Assembly: GCA_000328365.1 (NCBI GenBank)
Contig: KB308905.1
Location: forward strand, 80,202 to 144,201
Reading direction: 5' to 3'
Length of the DNA: 64,000 nucleotides
Origin: Capitella teleta
Lineage: Eukaryota > Annelida > Polychaeta > Capitellidae
A model generated the notes under the pieces. That model worked only from the letters and a program-made list of their open reading frames with translations. It was not told the DNA's origin and searched no databases. Both the position numbers and the translations under genes were made by a program. Position 1 is the first letter of the stretch. Each line of letters opens with the position of its first letter. Shown here in pieces: positions 37,864-50,500 of the stretch.

Positions 37864-39685
37864 CGGTTCTGCGCTATGAGCTGAGTTTGTGTTCGCTGTC
37901 CTAGCAGATGTTTGCTTATGACTTCCGATTGCGAAAATATATCAAATTAATGTAAATGTAGTACTCTTGAGATCAAAAGCATTACGGTGAATCGATCAAC
38001 TTTTCTGATTCGCCGCTGTGCATTCCTTGATGTCGATGTCAAATATAGAAAAACGCCCCACCCCTCAAGGCCCAAGATATAAATTGAATTATTTTTGTTT
38101 ACCGTACATATAATCCACCTTTTGCTGCGAGGGTTACTTTTGTTCATTCTTTGGAAAGAAAAATCGATTCCTCGTAGTTCAAAGCCCTGATTTGATTGGA
38201 GTCTTGCGATATGTCGTTGAATTTGTATCTCCTGTGTTACAAAATACCTCCAAAACACTCACTATTTCTGTGTTCAGTGCAGCACCAGAGACACTAACCA
38301 TCGACATCTATGCCCGTACTAGCTAGCTTTTCAAACATTCGTCTTATGTCTTGTGTGCCTTATACATATTAATCGACCTTCCTGCCCTATCAAATTCCGC
38401 CTTTGTTTCCACAAGAGTTCCAAGATCTCTGAAACCGTAAAACCCTTGGTTCTACGAGTAAAGGTAACTTTTAGTATGCGAGTGCCGTAAAACTCTACCC
38501 ACTCATTCATTCATTCATATATTACACGTACAGGTATAATCATATGCACTCAGACCTTTTTGCCATGGACCCTAGAGCGTTAACGTCTGCAGCGTGCATC
38601 TGAGTGCAATGCGATCACCTTAGCCCATAATGCATATTGGGGCTGTCACAATCTGCTGACGGCCCTCAAGGATTGCCAAAGTCGTATGTTGCAACACTAT
38701 CCAATCTCAAAGCTGTAATTACTGAATATCACATATGCCGGCTAATGAATAGACAATTAAGGAGACAAATATGCGGCTTTCGTGGAACTGGTTACCATAC
38801 AGAGTCAACAACGTTATAGTTCATCGATATGAGATCATTATATGATTTCATAATGACCTCGCAGAATTACCCCAAGATGACCTCGTCGCCGCCTCAGACG
38901 AAAGACATTATCATATAGATAGACCCCGAGCTCTCAATGTTTCTTCAATTTGAAGTGGGGAGAACTCGCATGCTGAACCACGGCCTTAGCTGGGTTCACA
39001 TTGAATGCTTTGCGATCAGATTGTCACGCCAGTTGTGAGGCGAAGCAAACGGGGTCAGGTAATGTGCACTCATGGTTTTGATTACCATCATGCTCCTTAT
39101 ACCTGGAAGGGGCAGCAACCCCAACAACGCCCCCTCTTAAGAGCTCATTGATTGCTAATGGTATACATTATATAGTATGCATGCATACTTCAGCTGCAGG
39201 TGTGCCTGAATATACTTGTACCTGTGCATAAGGATTGCCATTGTCCAGTCCTAAAGGTTGATGTTCACACCTACGCTAGCATGTGCGCTCGCCATGCACG
39301 CAACCGAAATAAGAAAATATTATATGGTTTATCGCATCCTGCCCAAATTTCAAGTGCAAATTTCGTATGAAAATGTGGTAAACGAAAAAAGTGTGTAAAT
39401 GTGAATAACGAAGAAATGGGTTTTAAAATTACAGCAATAGGTGATCACATCACACCGGTTTTATTAACACTTTGCTGGGTGGATGTGACAATCGCCCAGA
39501 GCTTTTAAAAATAAGCTTTTGCGTGACATCGTGAATGTTTGGTTTCCGCCCGATTTACGGAACATTGTGTTGAAATTTAAAGATGAAGAATTTCCTGTTT
39601 GAGTGAAATGAAAAACAGCACTAGGTCGTGAGAAAAAAGCATGTGCTGAACATTTGCAGAGTAAGGTAATTGTCATAATAATCAT

Positions 39686-39736
<51 letters not shown>
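39686..39736. repeat. (ATC)n microsatellite
   Basis: About 17 units. It yields poly-Ser and poly-Asp pseudo-frames on the two strands. Confidence 0.95.
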
Positions 39737-39739
<3 letters not shown>

Positions 39740-39790
39740 TCTTGTCAATATGGGAATGACACTAAAACACGGATGCAATCAAAGTTCTTT

Positions 39791-39796
39791 TTTATT
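39791..39796 (-). promoter_or_regulatory. Candidate poly(A) signal for GPCR paralogue 3
   Basis: Minus-strand AATAAA about 210 bases past the stop at 40005. Confidence 0.4.
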
Positions 39797-40004
39797 TCAC
39801 TATGTAGTAATACACAGATTGACACTTTCTATGCCTCTAGCGCATAGGCCAAAGGTTACAGGTTTAACTAACCGATAATTCTAAGCAACAGCGTAAGTTA
39901 TAATCATGCAGGTTTGTTTGGTGTGGTATACAATGTATTGTAACAAGGAATAATGCACGAACTCTTGAATGCGTCGAATAATACATGCTCCCTTGACCTA
40001 TGAC

Positions 40005-41183
40005 CTATAACGGAACATTTTCGCTGTCGGCCCGGACATACTCATGTCGAACTCCCATCGATAATTTCTTCGATTTGCGAAGACTGTTCATCCGCAAACT
40101 GCTACTGAAGCGGTCCTGGTACGTTGAATCCATGAAGGAAGTTTCAAACACATCACTGCTGAGCTTCTGGTATTGGAAGCAGAACATTTCCTTCATTGTT
40201 TTGCGGAAAGATGGGTTAATTATGCAATAAAGAATGAAATTTGCCGAAAAGTTTATGGTTTGCAGGAGGTTGTAGATGACCTCGATAATTAAGTAAGTGT
40301 AGTTCTTACTGAGGTCCCCACCAACCAGATAGGCAACCTGCTTCATGACTTCGGAGGGAGCGACAAGCATGAAGAACATGACGACAATGGCCACCAATGT
40401 GATGGTGATGCGGTTGGCCTCTTTGTCGCTGGCGTGGTTGGCGTGTATGCCAGCGTTACCGTTCATCTGTTTACGCATGGCGTAAGATTTGTGAATTTCC
40501 CTCATCAGCCCAATGTTGCAAAAGAGCAGAATAACCAGAGGGATGAAGTTACCCAATGCCGCCCACATTGCTCGGTAGGCGTGGTCAAAGTTCTCGTTGA
40601 TCACCTGTGGCATAATCTGGTATTTGAGTTCAGAGTCACAGTGGAGTTCCGTGATGGCGTATCTCCAGAAGACGGGGATGTTAAAGATAGCACTCAGAAT
40701 GTAGACAAGGACGATGACGAATTTGCTGCGTTCCAGCGTGATGATGTTTCGCGATTTCAGCGGATGCCGAATTGCTAGATATCTCTCGCTCGACATGGTA
40801 ACCGTCAGCCAGGTGGATGTCATGATGAATATGTTGATCACCGCCGCGCAATAACACCCATAGTACGTGAGAAAGCCCTTCTCACTGAAGACCCCGTCTT
40901 CGGGGAGAAAAGTCGATGGGAAGGCGGATATACAGAACGACAAATCGGCCACTGCAAGAGCTATCAATCCGATGTTAACCGATCGCTCAGCACTTCTCAG
41001 TTGCGTCTGAATCCGCTTCCCAGCCAGGATAACCAGGTTCATGACATTGCCGAGGAAACCGCAAATACAAATCGTTGGCAGGCCATAGGTGTACAACACA
41101 TGGTAGACATCTTCGTAGAGCACCTTGTCGCCCGTGATATTTCCATCCGCCGAGTTATTGCTCGTAACCGTGGCACATGACAT
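40005..41183 (-). CDS. Class A neuropeptide GPCR, FMRFamide-receptor-like (divergent paralogue 3)
   Basis: About 392 residues when started at MSCATVTSN (41183). An in-frame ATG at 41237 exists, but a strong acceptor (TATTCTCTTTCACAG, exon from 41195) lies between, so the downstream ATG is preferred. Domains: glycosylated N terminus (NNS, NIT); TM1 with GFLGNVMNLVILAGK; TM2 with LIALAVADLSF; TM3 with STWLTVTMSSERYLAIRHP, an ordinary ERY form; TM5 ending LPLVILLFC-like IPLVILLFCNIGL; TM6 with LVAPSE; TM7 with SANFILYCIINPSFR. The tail is long and Ser-rich (FSSSLRMNSLRKSKK) and ends ENVPL, without the PDZ-type end of paralogues 1 and 2. Two Cys sit near the TM3 start (YGCYC-like), so a normal loop disulphide is possible. 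Two upstream non-coding exons are proposed at 43868-43927 and 47364-47510. Confidence 0.87.
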   Translation of the reverse strand: MSCATVTSNNSADGNITGDKVLYEDVYHVLYTYGLPTICICGFLGNVMNLVILAGKRIQTQLRSAERSVNIGLIALAVADLSFCISAFPSTFLPEDGVFSEKGFLTYYGCYCAAVINIFIMTSTWLTVTMSSERYLAIRHPLKSRNIITLERSKFVIVLVYILSAIFNIPVFWRYAITELHCDSELKYQIMPQVINENFDHAYRAMWAALGNFIPLVILLFCNIGLMREIHKSYAMRKQMNGNAGIHANHASDKEANRITITLVAIVVMFFMLVAPSEVMKQVAYLVGGDLSKNYTYLIIEVIYNLLQTINFSANFILYCIINPSFRKTMKEMFCFQYQKLSSDVFETSFMDSTYQDRFSSSLRMNSLRKSKKLSMGVRHEYVRADSENVPL

Positions 41184-43151
41184 ATTGTTGGAAGCCTGTG
41201 AAAGAGAATAAGAGTTAGAACTTAGAAGCCACGTCATATAGGCGAGCGAAGTTTCGACACAAGCTCATTGTTAGGGTTAGGACAAAGGGGAGAGGCGTGA
41301 CTCGAATCTAGACAATGGTGAAGAAAAGGTTGCGTTACTATCCGAGGATGTCACGTGGCTAGCTGATTGCAGCACATTCGTGTTAATGCATGATATGACA
41401 TTCATTCGGCAGTAAGAGTATCTTTATTGTATCCCGAGCAGGAATAGAAACAGGAGTATTGTTCAATACGCCCACGATTGCGTGAATAGAATTTATATTC
41501 ACTCATTCGGGACACGTTCGGTAAAATACTGGGATTGAGTTCATTTCGCTGTTCAGTTTGGACCAATGATAAAGACGAAATCGATCTTCCTGCTCACGCT
41601 TCCTTATTGTTTTCGCGTTGCCAGGTGCGACTTTTGATCCGCTCTCGGTTGTCCATCGACGCGTGGCCAATTCCCAGAAAACATGACCACGACTCATCAA
41701 TCTTTGCCAATCCATCAAAGCTTCTGCTAATAAGTTCACTTGTTGAGGGGAAGAAACCTCCTTGGTTATCCACACAGCCAGGTGTCAGTGGCCGGATGAT
41801 GCATTGTGAGGATGTCATGGTGGTATTCGATCTGGATGCATCAATTTTCCTTGGTCATCTCTCCCTCTTTGATCATTTAATTAATGACTTCATTCTATGT
41901 CACACTAATTAATCGCATGTTCATTTCTTGGCATAGGCATAGTAGTTAAAGTCATTCATATAATTTGACTTCAAATATTCTCCATTCGTGCTATGGACAG
42001 GAATTAGAGCATTGATTAATCAGCACTGATGACGTATGACGCATAATATTATAACTCGCACAGAAAAACAAAATCGAAGGAAAATGGATGAAATTTTCAA
42101 GATAATTTTTCGTAACTATTGCCAGCATTAACTTTGATACGTCAAAACACATAATATATACCACGGGTCGGCATCTCATATTGGGCGGAGGGCCGGATCA
42201 GGATAAAGCCATTTGGCAAGGGGCCAGACCTGATAATAAACTATAATAGCTAATTAATTAACTGCACAGTGTTTATTCTAGAATTTTCACATACAAGATT
42301 TTAAGCTTCTCAAATTCGATGTATCTCGGATTTAGCCCACAGCAAGTTTATTGTCTAAAAATGTCAGTCAAAAGGCGTCTTTTTCTTTGCGGATGAGTCC
42401 TCTATCATCCGTTAATAGTTCAAAACCGTTGAGAGATCTCGTTTAACTATTATTATGAGTAGAAATAAATAATTATTGAGAATTTCACAATGCTATCATT
42501 TATCAACCAAACGATAAATAGCTAACATATATCCACAAAAACACAAAATAATGTGCATACATAACATTAATAGGTTGTACCTCGATAGTTCATTGCCGTG
42601 TCACCTTCTGTATTTTCATCCAATGATTCCATCCATACAAGTAGCTACAAGCTCAACTGCTAGATTGAAATCACCCAATGTGGGGTTTTTTTTCCTCCTC
42701 AGCTTCGTGCAATTTTTTTCAGTAATAAGCAATCCATAGGGCCTACATGTACTGATATTTCAAGGTCTGCTCAACTAACAAACGTCAATTTATTTCTCCG
42801 AATATAATATGAAATAGAGAAAAAAAAAAGATCAATAAAAATTGAGACATGATCCAGTCCCGGATGAGACTAGTCTAGTTGATCTGTTTCATTGCATTTA
42901 TGCCTCTCCATTTGCAATGAATAGGCATCTTGCCTTTAAAAGAAATCAATGCTCGGCAGTTGTTGAGGTCGCATCTTTTCTCCAACCTCAATTACCGTCC
43001 AGGTCAGTAAAGATCTCACAACGCAAAACCAAATGACGTCTGCGGTTAATTTACGCCAGAGATAAAATTCAGTTTTTCCTTCCTGTGCTTGTCATACTGT
43101 GCATGCTTCGTTGAATCTTATTGCATCTTCTGATTTTGTACTTTTTTTTTT

Positions 43152-43193
43152 CTTTTCATTGCGCAAAATCTGCTTTTCATTGCGCAAAATCTG
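43152..43193. repeat. Perfect two-copy 21-bp tandem repeat
   Basis: CTTTTCATTGCGCAAAATCT plus G, duplicated head to tail without a mismatch, so recent. Confidence 0.85.
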
Positions 43194-43867
43194 CGAGTCT
43201 TTTTGACTGTTCTGGTCATTATAACGTCAGCTGAAGCCTGATAGACTGCAAATCTCCAGCACCCATGCAAATCTGAGTCAGCCATGTTTCGTATCTCTCA
43301 CCGAGCTGGAGGTATCAGTGTAAACCGGGTCAATGATTAAACTTAGAGTCGGTCAGAACCAACAATAACACACCTACATGTTTAACCTTCAACAACCAGC
43401 GCCACGATGAAAGACTTTTCTGGGTAAGCTATTAGGCAATCAGACTTTGATGTACAGAGATATATTTCTGTCTATAAGGTAGAGGAGCTGGAGGTACTGA
43501 CCATATTACAAACACAAAACAGACTTGGACTTTTAATTTATAGTACCTCTTAAATATCCTCTCATGACCATAGCATCTGCTTTCAAGCAGCGTTCTCATA
43601 CATGCCTCAGGGGAGATATTTAACTCAAGAACTGTCCACCAATGGCCTTCCTTGTTTGTTTTATGAGGTGCATCTTAGGTATTGCTATTCACACGTGGAG
43701 CTTAAGTAATTCTTCATTCTCTCACCAGTCATTCCAGGCAAACTGAGAAACCTTATTTACAACTAATTATAATGACATTGATTAGAGAAACACAGATGGT
43801 ACGTCGGGTTCAATTAGGTGGTGAATGATCGATTTAGCAATATTTTGATGGATGGTCACGCGCTTAC

Positions 43868-43927
43868 CTTTCGGCGGCTTAATGTGTTGATGAAGCATCC
43901 AGAGCCTGTGACCTAAGAATCTGGGAT
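43868..43927 (-). other. Putative internal 5' UTR exon of GPCR paralogue 3
   Basis: A 60-base minus-strand interval with a strong acceptor (TCGTCTCTTTCTTAG) and a strong donor (GAAAG|GTAAGC). It lies upstream of the acceptor that precedes the GPCR start codon. Confidence 0.4.
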
Positions 43928-44064
43928 CTAAGAAAGAGACGAAAGCATGCATCTAGCGTTCATACACACGCTTTCACCTCTTTCCCATTGCTGCAAACAA
44001 TACTATGTATGCCCAACAGTTTGAAATCATGAATATTGGGTGGTCTAATTGTCGGTATATACAT

Positions 44065-44136
44065 GTATTGCCCTTTTTTATTAGGTATTCGTTATTAATC
44101 GTATTGCTTTTTTATGGGGTATTTGTTATTCATCGA
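44065..44136. repeat. Two-copy 36-bp tandem repeat
   Basis: Both copies run from GTATTGC and a T-tract to GTATTyGTTATT; about 80% similar. Confidence 0.6.
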
Positions 44137-45049
44137 CCACCCGCTATCAGTCATTTGTGTTCGTTATCTATCTGGCACTGATAGCGGTCTCTGCAGCCAG
44201 GTTCCTGCCATTCATTAGCTCCGAAGTGGGCCACTAATCGCAAGATCTGAGTTCCGGTTCGGATTTGCTGGGATGTAGGACATTAGCTCCTATACCTCTC
44301 GATTGCTGCAAATGTTTCCTGTCTTACGTGCATTGATTGTATAAGCATGTCTCCCAATGGACTGCCTCAGCCTTCAACACATTGGGACATTGCAATGTTA
44401 AACCATTGCATCACGCATAGGGAGGGGGCTCTTGGGTGTTGACTGTGCCCACGTGCACCGTGCAGTGGGTATAGGTTTCATAACTTGGTTCCATGTGGTG
44501 AATATCACATGTATACCATTGAATGCATATATCTAGGGTTATCTCCTGGGATGATACCCATAAAGACAATTACAAACATCCGACAATTGGGTTATGGGAG
44601 ACCGAGGGCAAACAACGTGACTGCCACAGGCACTCTCAGCAGCCGTGTTATGAGGCTTAGTCGGAAGGCAAAGACAGCTTCTGATTGTCTTGCCTGGTAG
44701 GCCAATAACAACTGCCAAGACTGATTCGCATGTGCCGCCTTGTGGCTCAATACAGACCCATAACAATGGCATGAAGCTCATTCCGCGTAGGGTACTAGTA
44801 ATTAATCTTTTGTACAAATTATGATGACGTCATTAACTTTAGTGCGCTTTTTTTGACACGGTTATTGATTTCCGTCTTATTTATCAGCCAAAATAATTAA
44901 AGAGTGCAACTTCAAAATTTTTTCTTGCTCGGCACCCAAGGGCTCCATGCCTTCAATTTTTGTATCGCTCCCTTTAAAAGATCGCGTTCGAGACTTCTGT
45001 TGCACACTCCCGATGCTGGTCACGATTTTGTTTTTCTTTTCTTTTTCTT

Positions 45050-45079
45050 TTTTTTTTTTTTTTTTTTTGGGGGGGGGGG
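45050..45079. repeat. Adjoining poly(T) and poly(G) tracts
   Basis: About 19 T followed by 11 G then CCCGGGG. It is 0.5 kb before an N-gap, so base calls here may be unreliable. Confidence 0.8.
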
Positions 45080-45612
45080 CCCGGGGTCATGAAATCGCAT
45101 AATCCTTAGTTTGGTTCTGGGATAATTACACCTAATGCACAATGTACTCGTACTTCAATGTCATCGACATTGCTCTCTCTAAGTGTGCATATGTTGATGA
45201 CGTAATGGAAACTGATGACTCATCACCTTTGTGAGTATAATTGTGTTTGTAAATCACCTTAACTATTGGTTAATTGGCCATCTCAGGTGTAATAGAAATA
45301 ACGAAGCGCGAATACAAGCCTTAATTGACAGATTATTCATTATCCGTTCATAACCTTTAACTAATTGGGGGATCCATGATGTTACGTCATCGCTAAACGG
45401 GTCAATATTGCGACTCAGGCAGCTCCAATGCTACTTGGTCTTCCAGTCGTATTGCTTTCAGCTTCGTTGAACCAGATCTTTGGGCCTTGAAGCAAGAACT
45501 ACATTGTCCCGTTTCTTGGATCCAATTCTTCACGCAGATCAGCACTTTGAACATTGGTGCTCAGTGGAGTCTAACAGAGAACAAAGAATCAGAAGTTTTA
45601 TATTCTCCATTA

Positions 45613-45683
45613 NNNNNNNNNNNNNNNNNNNNNNNNNNNNNNNNNNNNNNNNNNNNNNNNNNNNNNNNNNNNNNNNNNNNNNN
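45613..45683. other. Assembly gap (71 N)
   Basis: Run of N. Frames spanning it are artefacts. Confidence 0.99.
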
Positions 45684-47363
45684 ATTCCTGAGTGGAGGGG
45701 GGGGGGGGGTTGGAAACCCTGGTCCTGGTTTTATTGCTTGGTTCGCGCATGGCACGTATACAAAAGGGTGAGGATGTCAGGAGTCAGTTCTGGGTACTAT
45801 TACGTCATAGTGTGAATAAGGAGTGGGTGGGATTTTATTGCTCTCGCTATTGTACACAGCGAGTGCGCCGACTTTTGATTGAAAAGATGTGCGTCGAATA
45901 AATCACGAAATTATGATCAGGGATAATACTTCCAAATGGCTGCCATCCTCTTACGCGTGTCATAACATCCACCAGTCTCAAAACTTTATGGTAAGTATTT
46001 GTGATCATGACCCAGATAAATCTGGACCTTGACTATTTGACCTATATATCAATGGTAACCAAAAGTGACATCGTACAAAATCTCCCGGAAGGATAACTTC
46101 AATATCTCATCCGCCTCTGAAGGGAACGACCGAAATCGTCAACGCTTGGATTTGGCATCAATCAAGCAAGCAAATGATGAGATCTACACTCCTTCTTCGG
46201 ATACAGGACACAACTGGCCACGATGACCTCCCTCCGCTCTTTGGTTGCTCCCATGATGACCATGAAAACGGCTATAAAATGACCATTACTAGAAGACCTC
46301 CCATTGGTCAGCTTGATTTAGAGTGTATTTAACACGTTGAATGCATTCATGTAACCCGTGGTAATGGTAAAACGTCTTATTCGTTCGTCTCAGTGGACGT
46401 ACGTGAGGTTGGTGTGATGACCGCTCGTGTAACGTCTGATCCTTGGTGTGACCTTCGCTGTAGGTCATTTCAAGGTCATGACACAGATGTATATCTCTTC
46501 ATTTTGCGATTATAACCATTGTTGCTTCCTCAGTCAGCGTTCAACTTATGCCTAATGCATTTTCATAAATTTTGATGTGTATTTTGGTAAGTTAATCAGT
46601 GCATATTTTGAATTCCATGATAAAAGGGAAATGTATAATTTTGATTTCTTTAGGTAAACAGGTTGTGATTTTAAATACTATACTAATAATAAAATGATTT
46701 AGACAATATTGAATCAAAGTAATGAGTAATTCAATCAAAACATCAAATCTCAAGCGCAGGAAAACAATGTGACACACCATAACAAACATGGGTCGAAAAC
46801 AACCCTGATAAATATAATGATTTTTTTGTTTTTATTTACAAACGCCTCGCACCCAAATAATTAGCACGAATTGTTAAACCATTCAGACCACCATCAGTTA
46901 CTTTATTGACTATTCATCCCATGTCACGGCTTTGGATAATCCACAATAATACTGTTACCCTTTGAAGTCAAAAGCTGACAATAAGAATCCTTTTTTTTTT
47001 TTATTGTAAACCAATTTATGAGGACAATAACTTTGATAATGGAAATAATCTTAAGAGGGATGGGGGGAATGAATTATCATTGATTTGTTTCCTTTCATGT
47101 TTGACTTTTCTTATGTTGTTTAGGTTTCATGCAAGTACCAATGTCTCTTGTTTACGTTCGCAATTGGCAAGCACAGCAGGATATACACATGATCTGTATA
47201 AGTGAACAGTGTTTGTAATCATACCCTTCGGTGGGGTTAAAAACTTCCGAGAAACCCCCCAACACTATTCATCTTAACAAACTTCAACATACACACCCTG
47301 GCTAGACACTGCACACTGTTCTAACGCCACACTCTGCTTGTTGCACGTAAAAAGTTAACTTAC

Positions 47364-47544
47364 CATGATAGCTGGTTTTGTAAATTCGCCGCAGAATCAC
47401 CAGATGAAGTTATTCCCCATTATGCGAGAGCAGATTGACCACTGTCCAGGAGCTAAGTCCCTTTGTGAGTAGCTGGCGGATAAATGAGCACAGTGGCGCC
47501 TGACGAAGTATTGGTCCAATGGCAGGGATGCGCGGCTTCTATAT
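47364..47544 (-). promoter_or_regulatory. Putative TATA promoter and first exon of GPCR paralogue 3
   Basis: On the minus strand a G-rich block (47550-47572) precedes TATAGAAG (47544-47537). A first exon from about 47510 would end at the strong donor CATG|GTAAGT (47364/47363). A CCAAT-type CCATTGG also occurs. Arrangement parallels that proposed for paralogue 1. Confidence 0.4.
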
Positions 47545-47574
47545 GCAGCCCCACCCCCACCCCCCTCCCTTCCG

Positions 47575-50500
47575 ACGGTGTGCATGGCTCCGCACCTTCC
47601 ACTCAAAGCAGAAGGTGAAAGACGGTTGTGTTGTGTAAGTCAAATAATATGTCACCTATTTGGTGGAATTCTGCACCAATGTAATGTTAATTTCGTGTAA
47701 TTATATCTGCATTGGGATATACGTTTCTTGTTCGCCACTATTTCACATAGGAACGCCTATTTTGCCTTTGTGTTTGCCAATTGATTGATTTTGAATGAAA
47801 CTTTGAATGATCAGACATCCTATATTGGCAATACTAATTAGCTTCCTTGTGAGGGTACGTACGTTAAATTCTCATATGCGAATGTTTGTTCTGGTGCAGA
47901 CTGGATGGAGCTTACTTATTTGAAACCAGAATAATGTATATGGATATATGAAACGAACTCACGATTTGCTGCTTTATTCAGGCAGCGAAAGCTTAAGAAT
48001 CGCCAATCAGATAATAATTGCGATATTCATCCAGGTGCTTTTTACGGCTTAAGTCAACATAAGCCGCCATGGCGTAAGGTGTTGCTATGGTTACAAAGAA
48101 ACAAAGCGTAAATTGAAAAACCAGGTTAATTGAAATACTAGTAAGTGAAAGAAAAAAAAACATCTTGTTTTTATCGAGAGCATCTTTTTTTTTTCTTTTT
48201 TCTTTTTTTTTTTTTTGGAAGCAGGCAGCAGCTGCACACGAAAAGTTGTTGAACGGACGAGATAGAACAGGGATCGATAAAATTGATTTCGTTATTTGCA
48301 TTTTTGAAATACTTCTCTCGGTGTCCATAATATACCCCGTGTCTATAAATATATTATATTATAGAAGCCAAGATAATAAACTTTGATTGCAGCCAAATAG
48401 GGCAAGATTGCATTAAACATTATGTGAATGTAATCCTAATTTCCGACCATTATCTACCTACAATAATTGTCCACTACATATAAAACACCATGATTGTGCC
48501 AAAAAGAAATCGTGTACATGTGTACGTATATAGGGTAAAACATAGGGTCTATTTGTTTGGGTCTATGGTCATTTAAAATTACCATTCATTTGCAGCAGTC
48601 TGTTCATTTGGTGGTTTGGGAATGGAAATGTCTTTTTTATGCTGATAGCTAGCATTGGCTGTATGGCTTGACATGGACATTCCCCTATCTTCTCCCTCCG
48701 CTCCTGTCCATTTCGTTAAAATCATCTCCGAAATTGCGCTGACCGTCAGGACATACTGAAACACCCATGCTGTCTATTTGTCAATTGGTCATATAAGCCC
48801 ACATCATCCGCCCCAAGGACGAAATCAATCCCTAGTTGTCGACATCAAAGGGTGTCACACGGAATTCTATTTAACGGATCTGTTTGTGTGACGCTTTTAT
48901 TTCTGGTATGCTTCTCAAAGGTGAAAAGATTTCTTTGGTTATAAACTTGAAAGATAGCATCAGAGAGTCACATTAATCATGATTTTCTTGGTATATAGAA
49001 GTTAAAACCAGAGTTTAACTACGTGGGCAATATATAATTTCAGTTTAAGCACAAGCTCTGTCCTTCTATGAACTGCCATTTCTTATATAATTTATGTGGA
49101 TTTAATATATTAAATGAATGTTTTGAAAATTGATGAATGAATTTACTTATTAGTCAACCATAAAGCCATAACTCTGTTTATTTCTAAAGCCGTCTCTCTA
49201 ATGTCGTACCTCATAGGTTCACCGTGGAGGGGCCTTAATAAACAGCGAACTATTTTTTAATGTGGACATCGAATCACAACCAAATGTATCCTTAGGCCAG
49301 ACCGGATCTACTTTATTGGCGCCATTATCTTACGCCGACCACTCCGGTTCATGACTCGGACAATAGTTATGCCGCTTGCATTTTTTCATCTTTCACACTC
49401 CGCATAAATCCCCGTCAGAATTCCGCCACAAATCTTGTTGTGACCTTGCGACCTCAACCTCGTAAGGTCATCCCTTTCCTCTATTGTATGTAGAGTAATT
49501 GAAAACCACCTCTGCGGAGAACTCCATGCTGTGGAATTGATTTTCTTTGCAAACCAATGGATTGATTTTGTTTTCATCTGCAAATGTGTGTGTGCTGGGC
49601 TGAATAATGCTGCCCAGGACCTGGTCAGGTCAGGAGGTTTTTTATCGCCATAATCCGAGAATTAATAAGGCTTTGGCGTTCCTTGCGGACAGAATGCCTT
49701 CAGCTGTTGTGATAGATATTGCGCCCAGTCAGACCCTCTATAAGCCGATGGTAACAAAAAAAACTACTCCCGTCCTCTAATGCCTTTCTCGTATCATATA
49801 ACCTAAACACAAAACATCCTTTGTGGTAAATGATAATCAAGCACGCAACAAACAGAAGAAATCCCAGATGCAATTTCCCGAATGCAGTCTAATCTATTGC
49901 GCTTGCTGGATAAGTATTCACATTCACGACAGCGATAACCTTAAATCGTCACCAGAGATATATTTCGCTTCAGTGTCGTCCTTATCCATCACCTGACGAC
50001 GCTAGTAGGAAGAGGGGCTTCTTCATCCTGTCCAAAGCGTGTCCCGATTTAGACGCAAACTTGAGAGCTTCTTCCGTTGGTCAGCTGAGGGGCTGGACAC
50101 TGCGCTACCCGTCGCGGTCACTCATTGCAAACGGTCAAAAATATCAGTTAATGCTAGCCAAAGAAAGCAACATCTCCGGGAAGAATGGAATAAACAGGTA
50201 AAGAACGTTGTTCCAATAGATTGGGGTGAAGTTATACGGTGCAATAGGGTATTATTTTGAGGTCAGGGTAACATCTGGTTGGAATGATTCCCTCGGGGCA
50301 ATGCCTTTTCTCGGTTTCTTATATCAGCTCGTTTGAGGTTGTTTTCGGAACATAAACTTGACCGTGCCAATAATTACGTAATACTGCAAGCCAACGCTGG
50401 GATTTTCCGGCATATTGCACACTTATCCTGCGTATTTATATCTACGATAATCCGAGAGGAATGAATTGCATTTGTGGATAACATGGCTGTCCTTAACCCA

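Larger units (their letters stand above)
26908..39680. other. Long non-coding stretch
   Basis: No convincing gene on either strand. It holds the microsatellites, homopolymer tracts and short tandem repeats listed separately, plus AT-rich palindromic DNA around 30750-30790 and 36355-36410. The 5' UTR exon of GPCR paralogue 2 probably lies in its first part. Confidence 0.4.
41199..47363 (-). other. Putative 5' UTR introns of GPCR paralogue 3
   Basis: No other gene recognised. It contains two short tandem repeats, poly(T)/poly(G) at 45050-45079 and an N-gap at 45613-45683. Sequence just after the gap is G-rich and may be low quality. Confidence 0.4.

Noticed and set aside
39464-39878. Frames with long poly-Asp or poly-Ser tracts
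   Set aside because: They are simple translations of the (ATC)n microsatellite; no exon signals or domain around it.
40005-41237. Upstream ATG at 41237 as the start of GPCR paralogue 3
   Set aside because: A strong splice acceptor lies between it and the next ATG at 41183, matching the plan of the other two receptors.
45480-45815. Frames spanning the first N-gap
   Set aside because: They depend on unknown bases and on homopolymer sequence after the gap.
50039-50260. Basic frame ending at a possible donor (AAACAG|GTAAAG)
   Set aside because: No matching acceptor or neighbouring exon; chance is a sufficient explanation.
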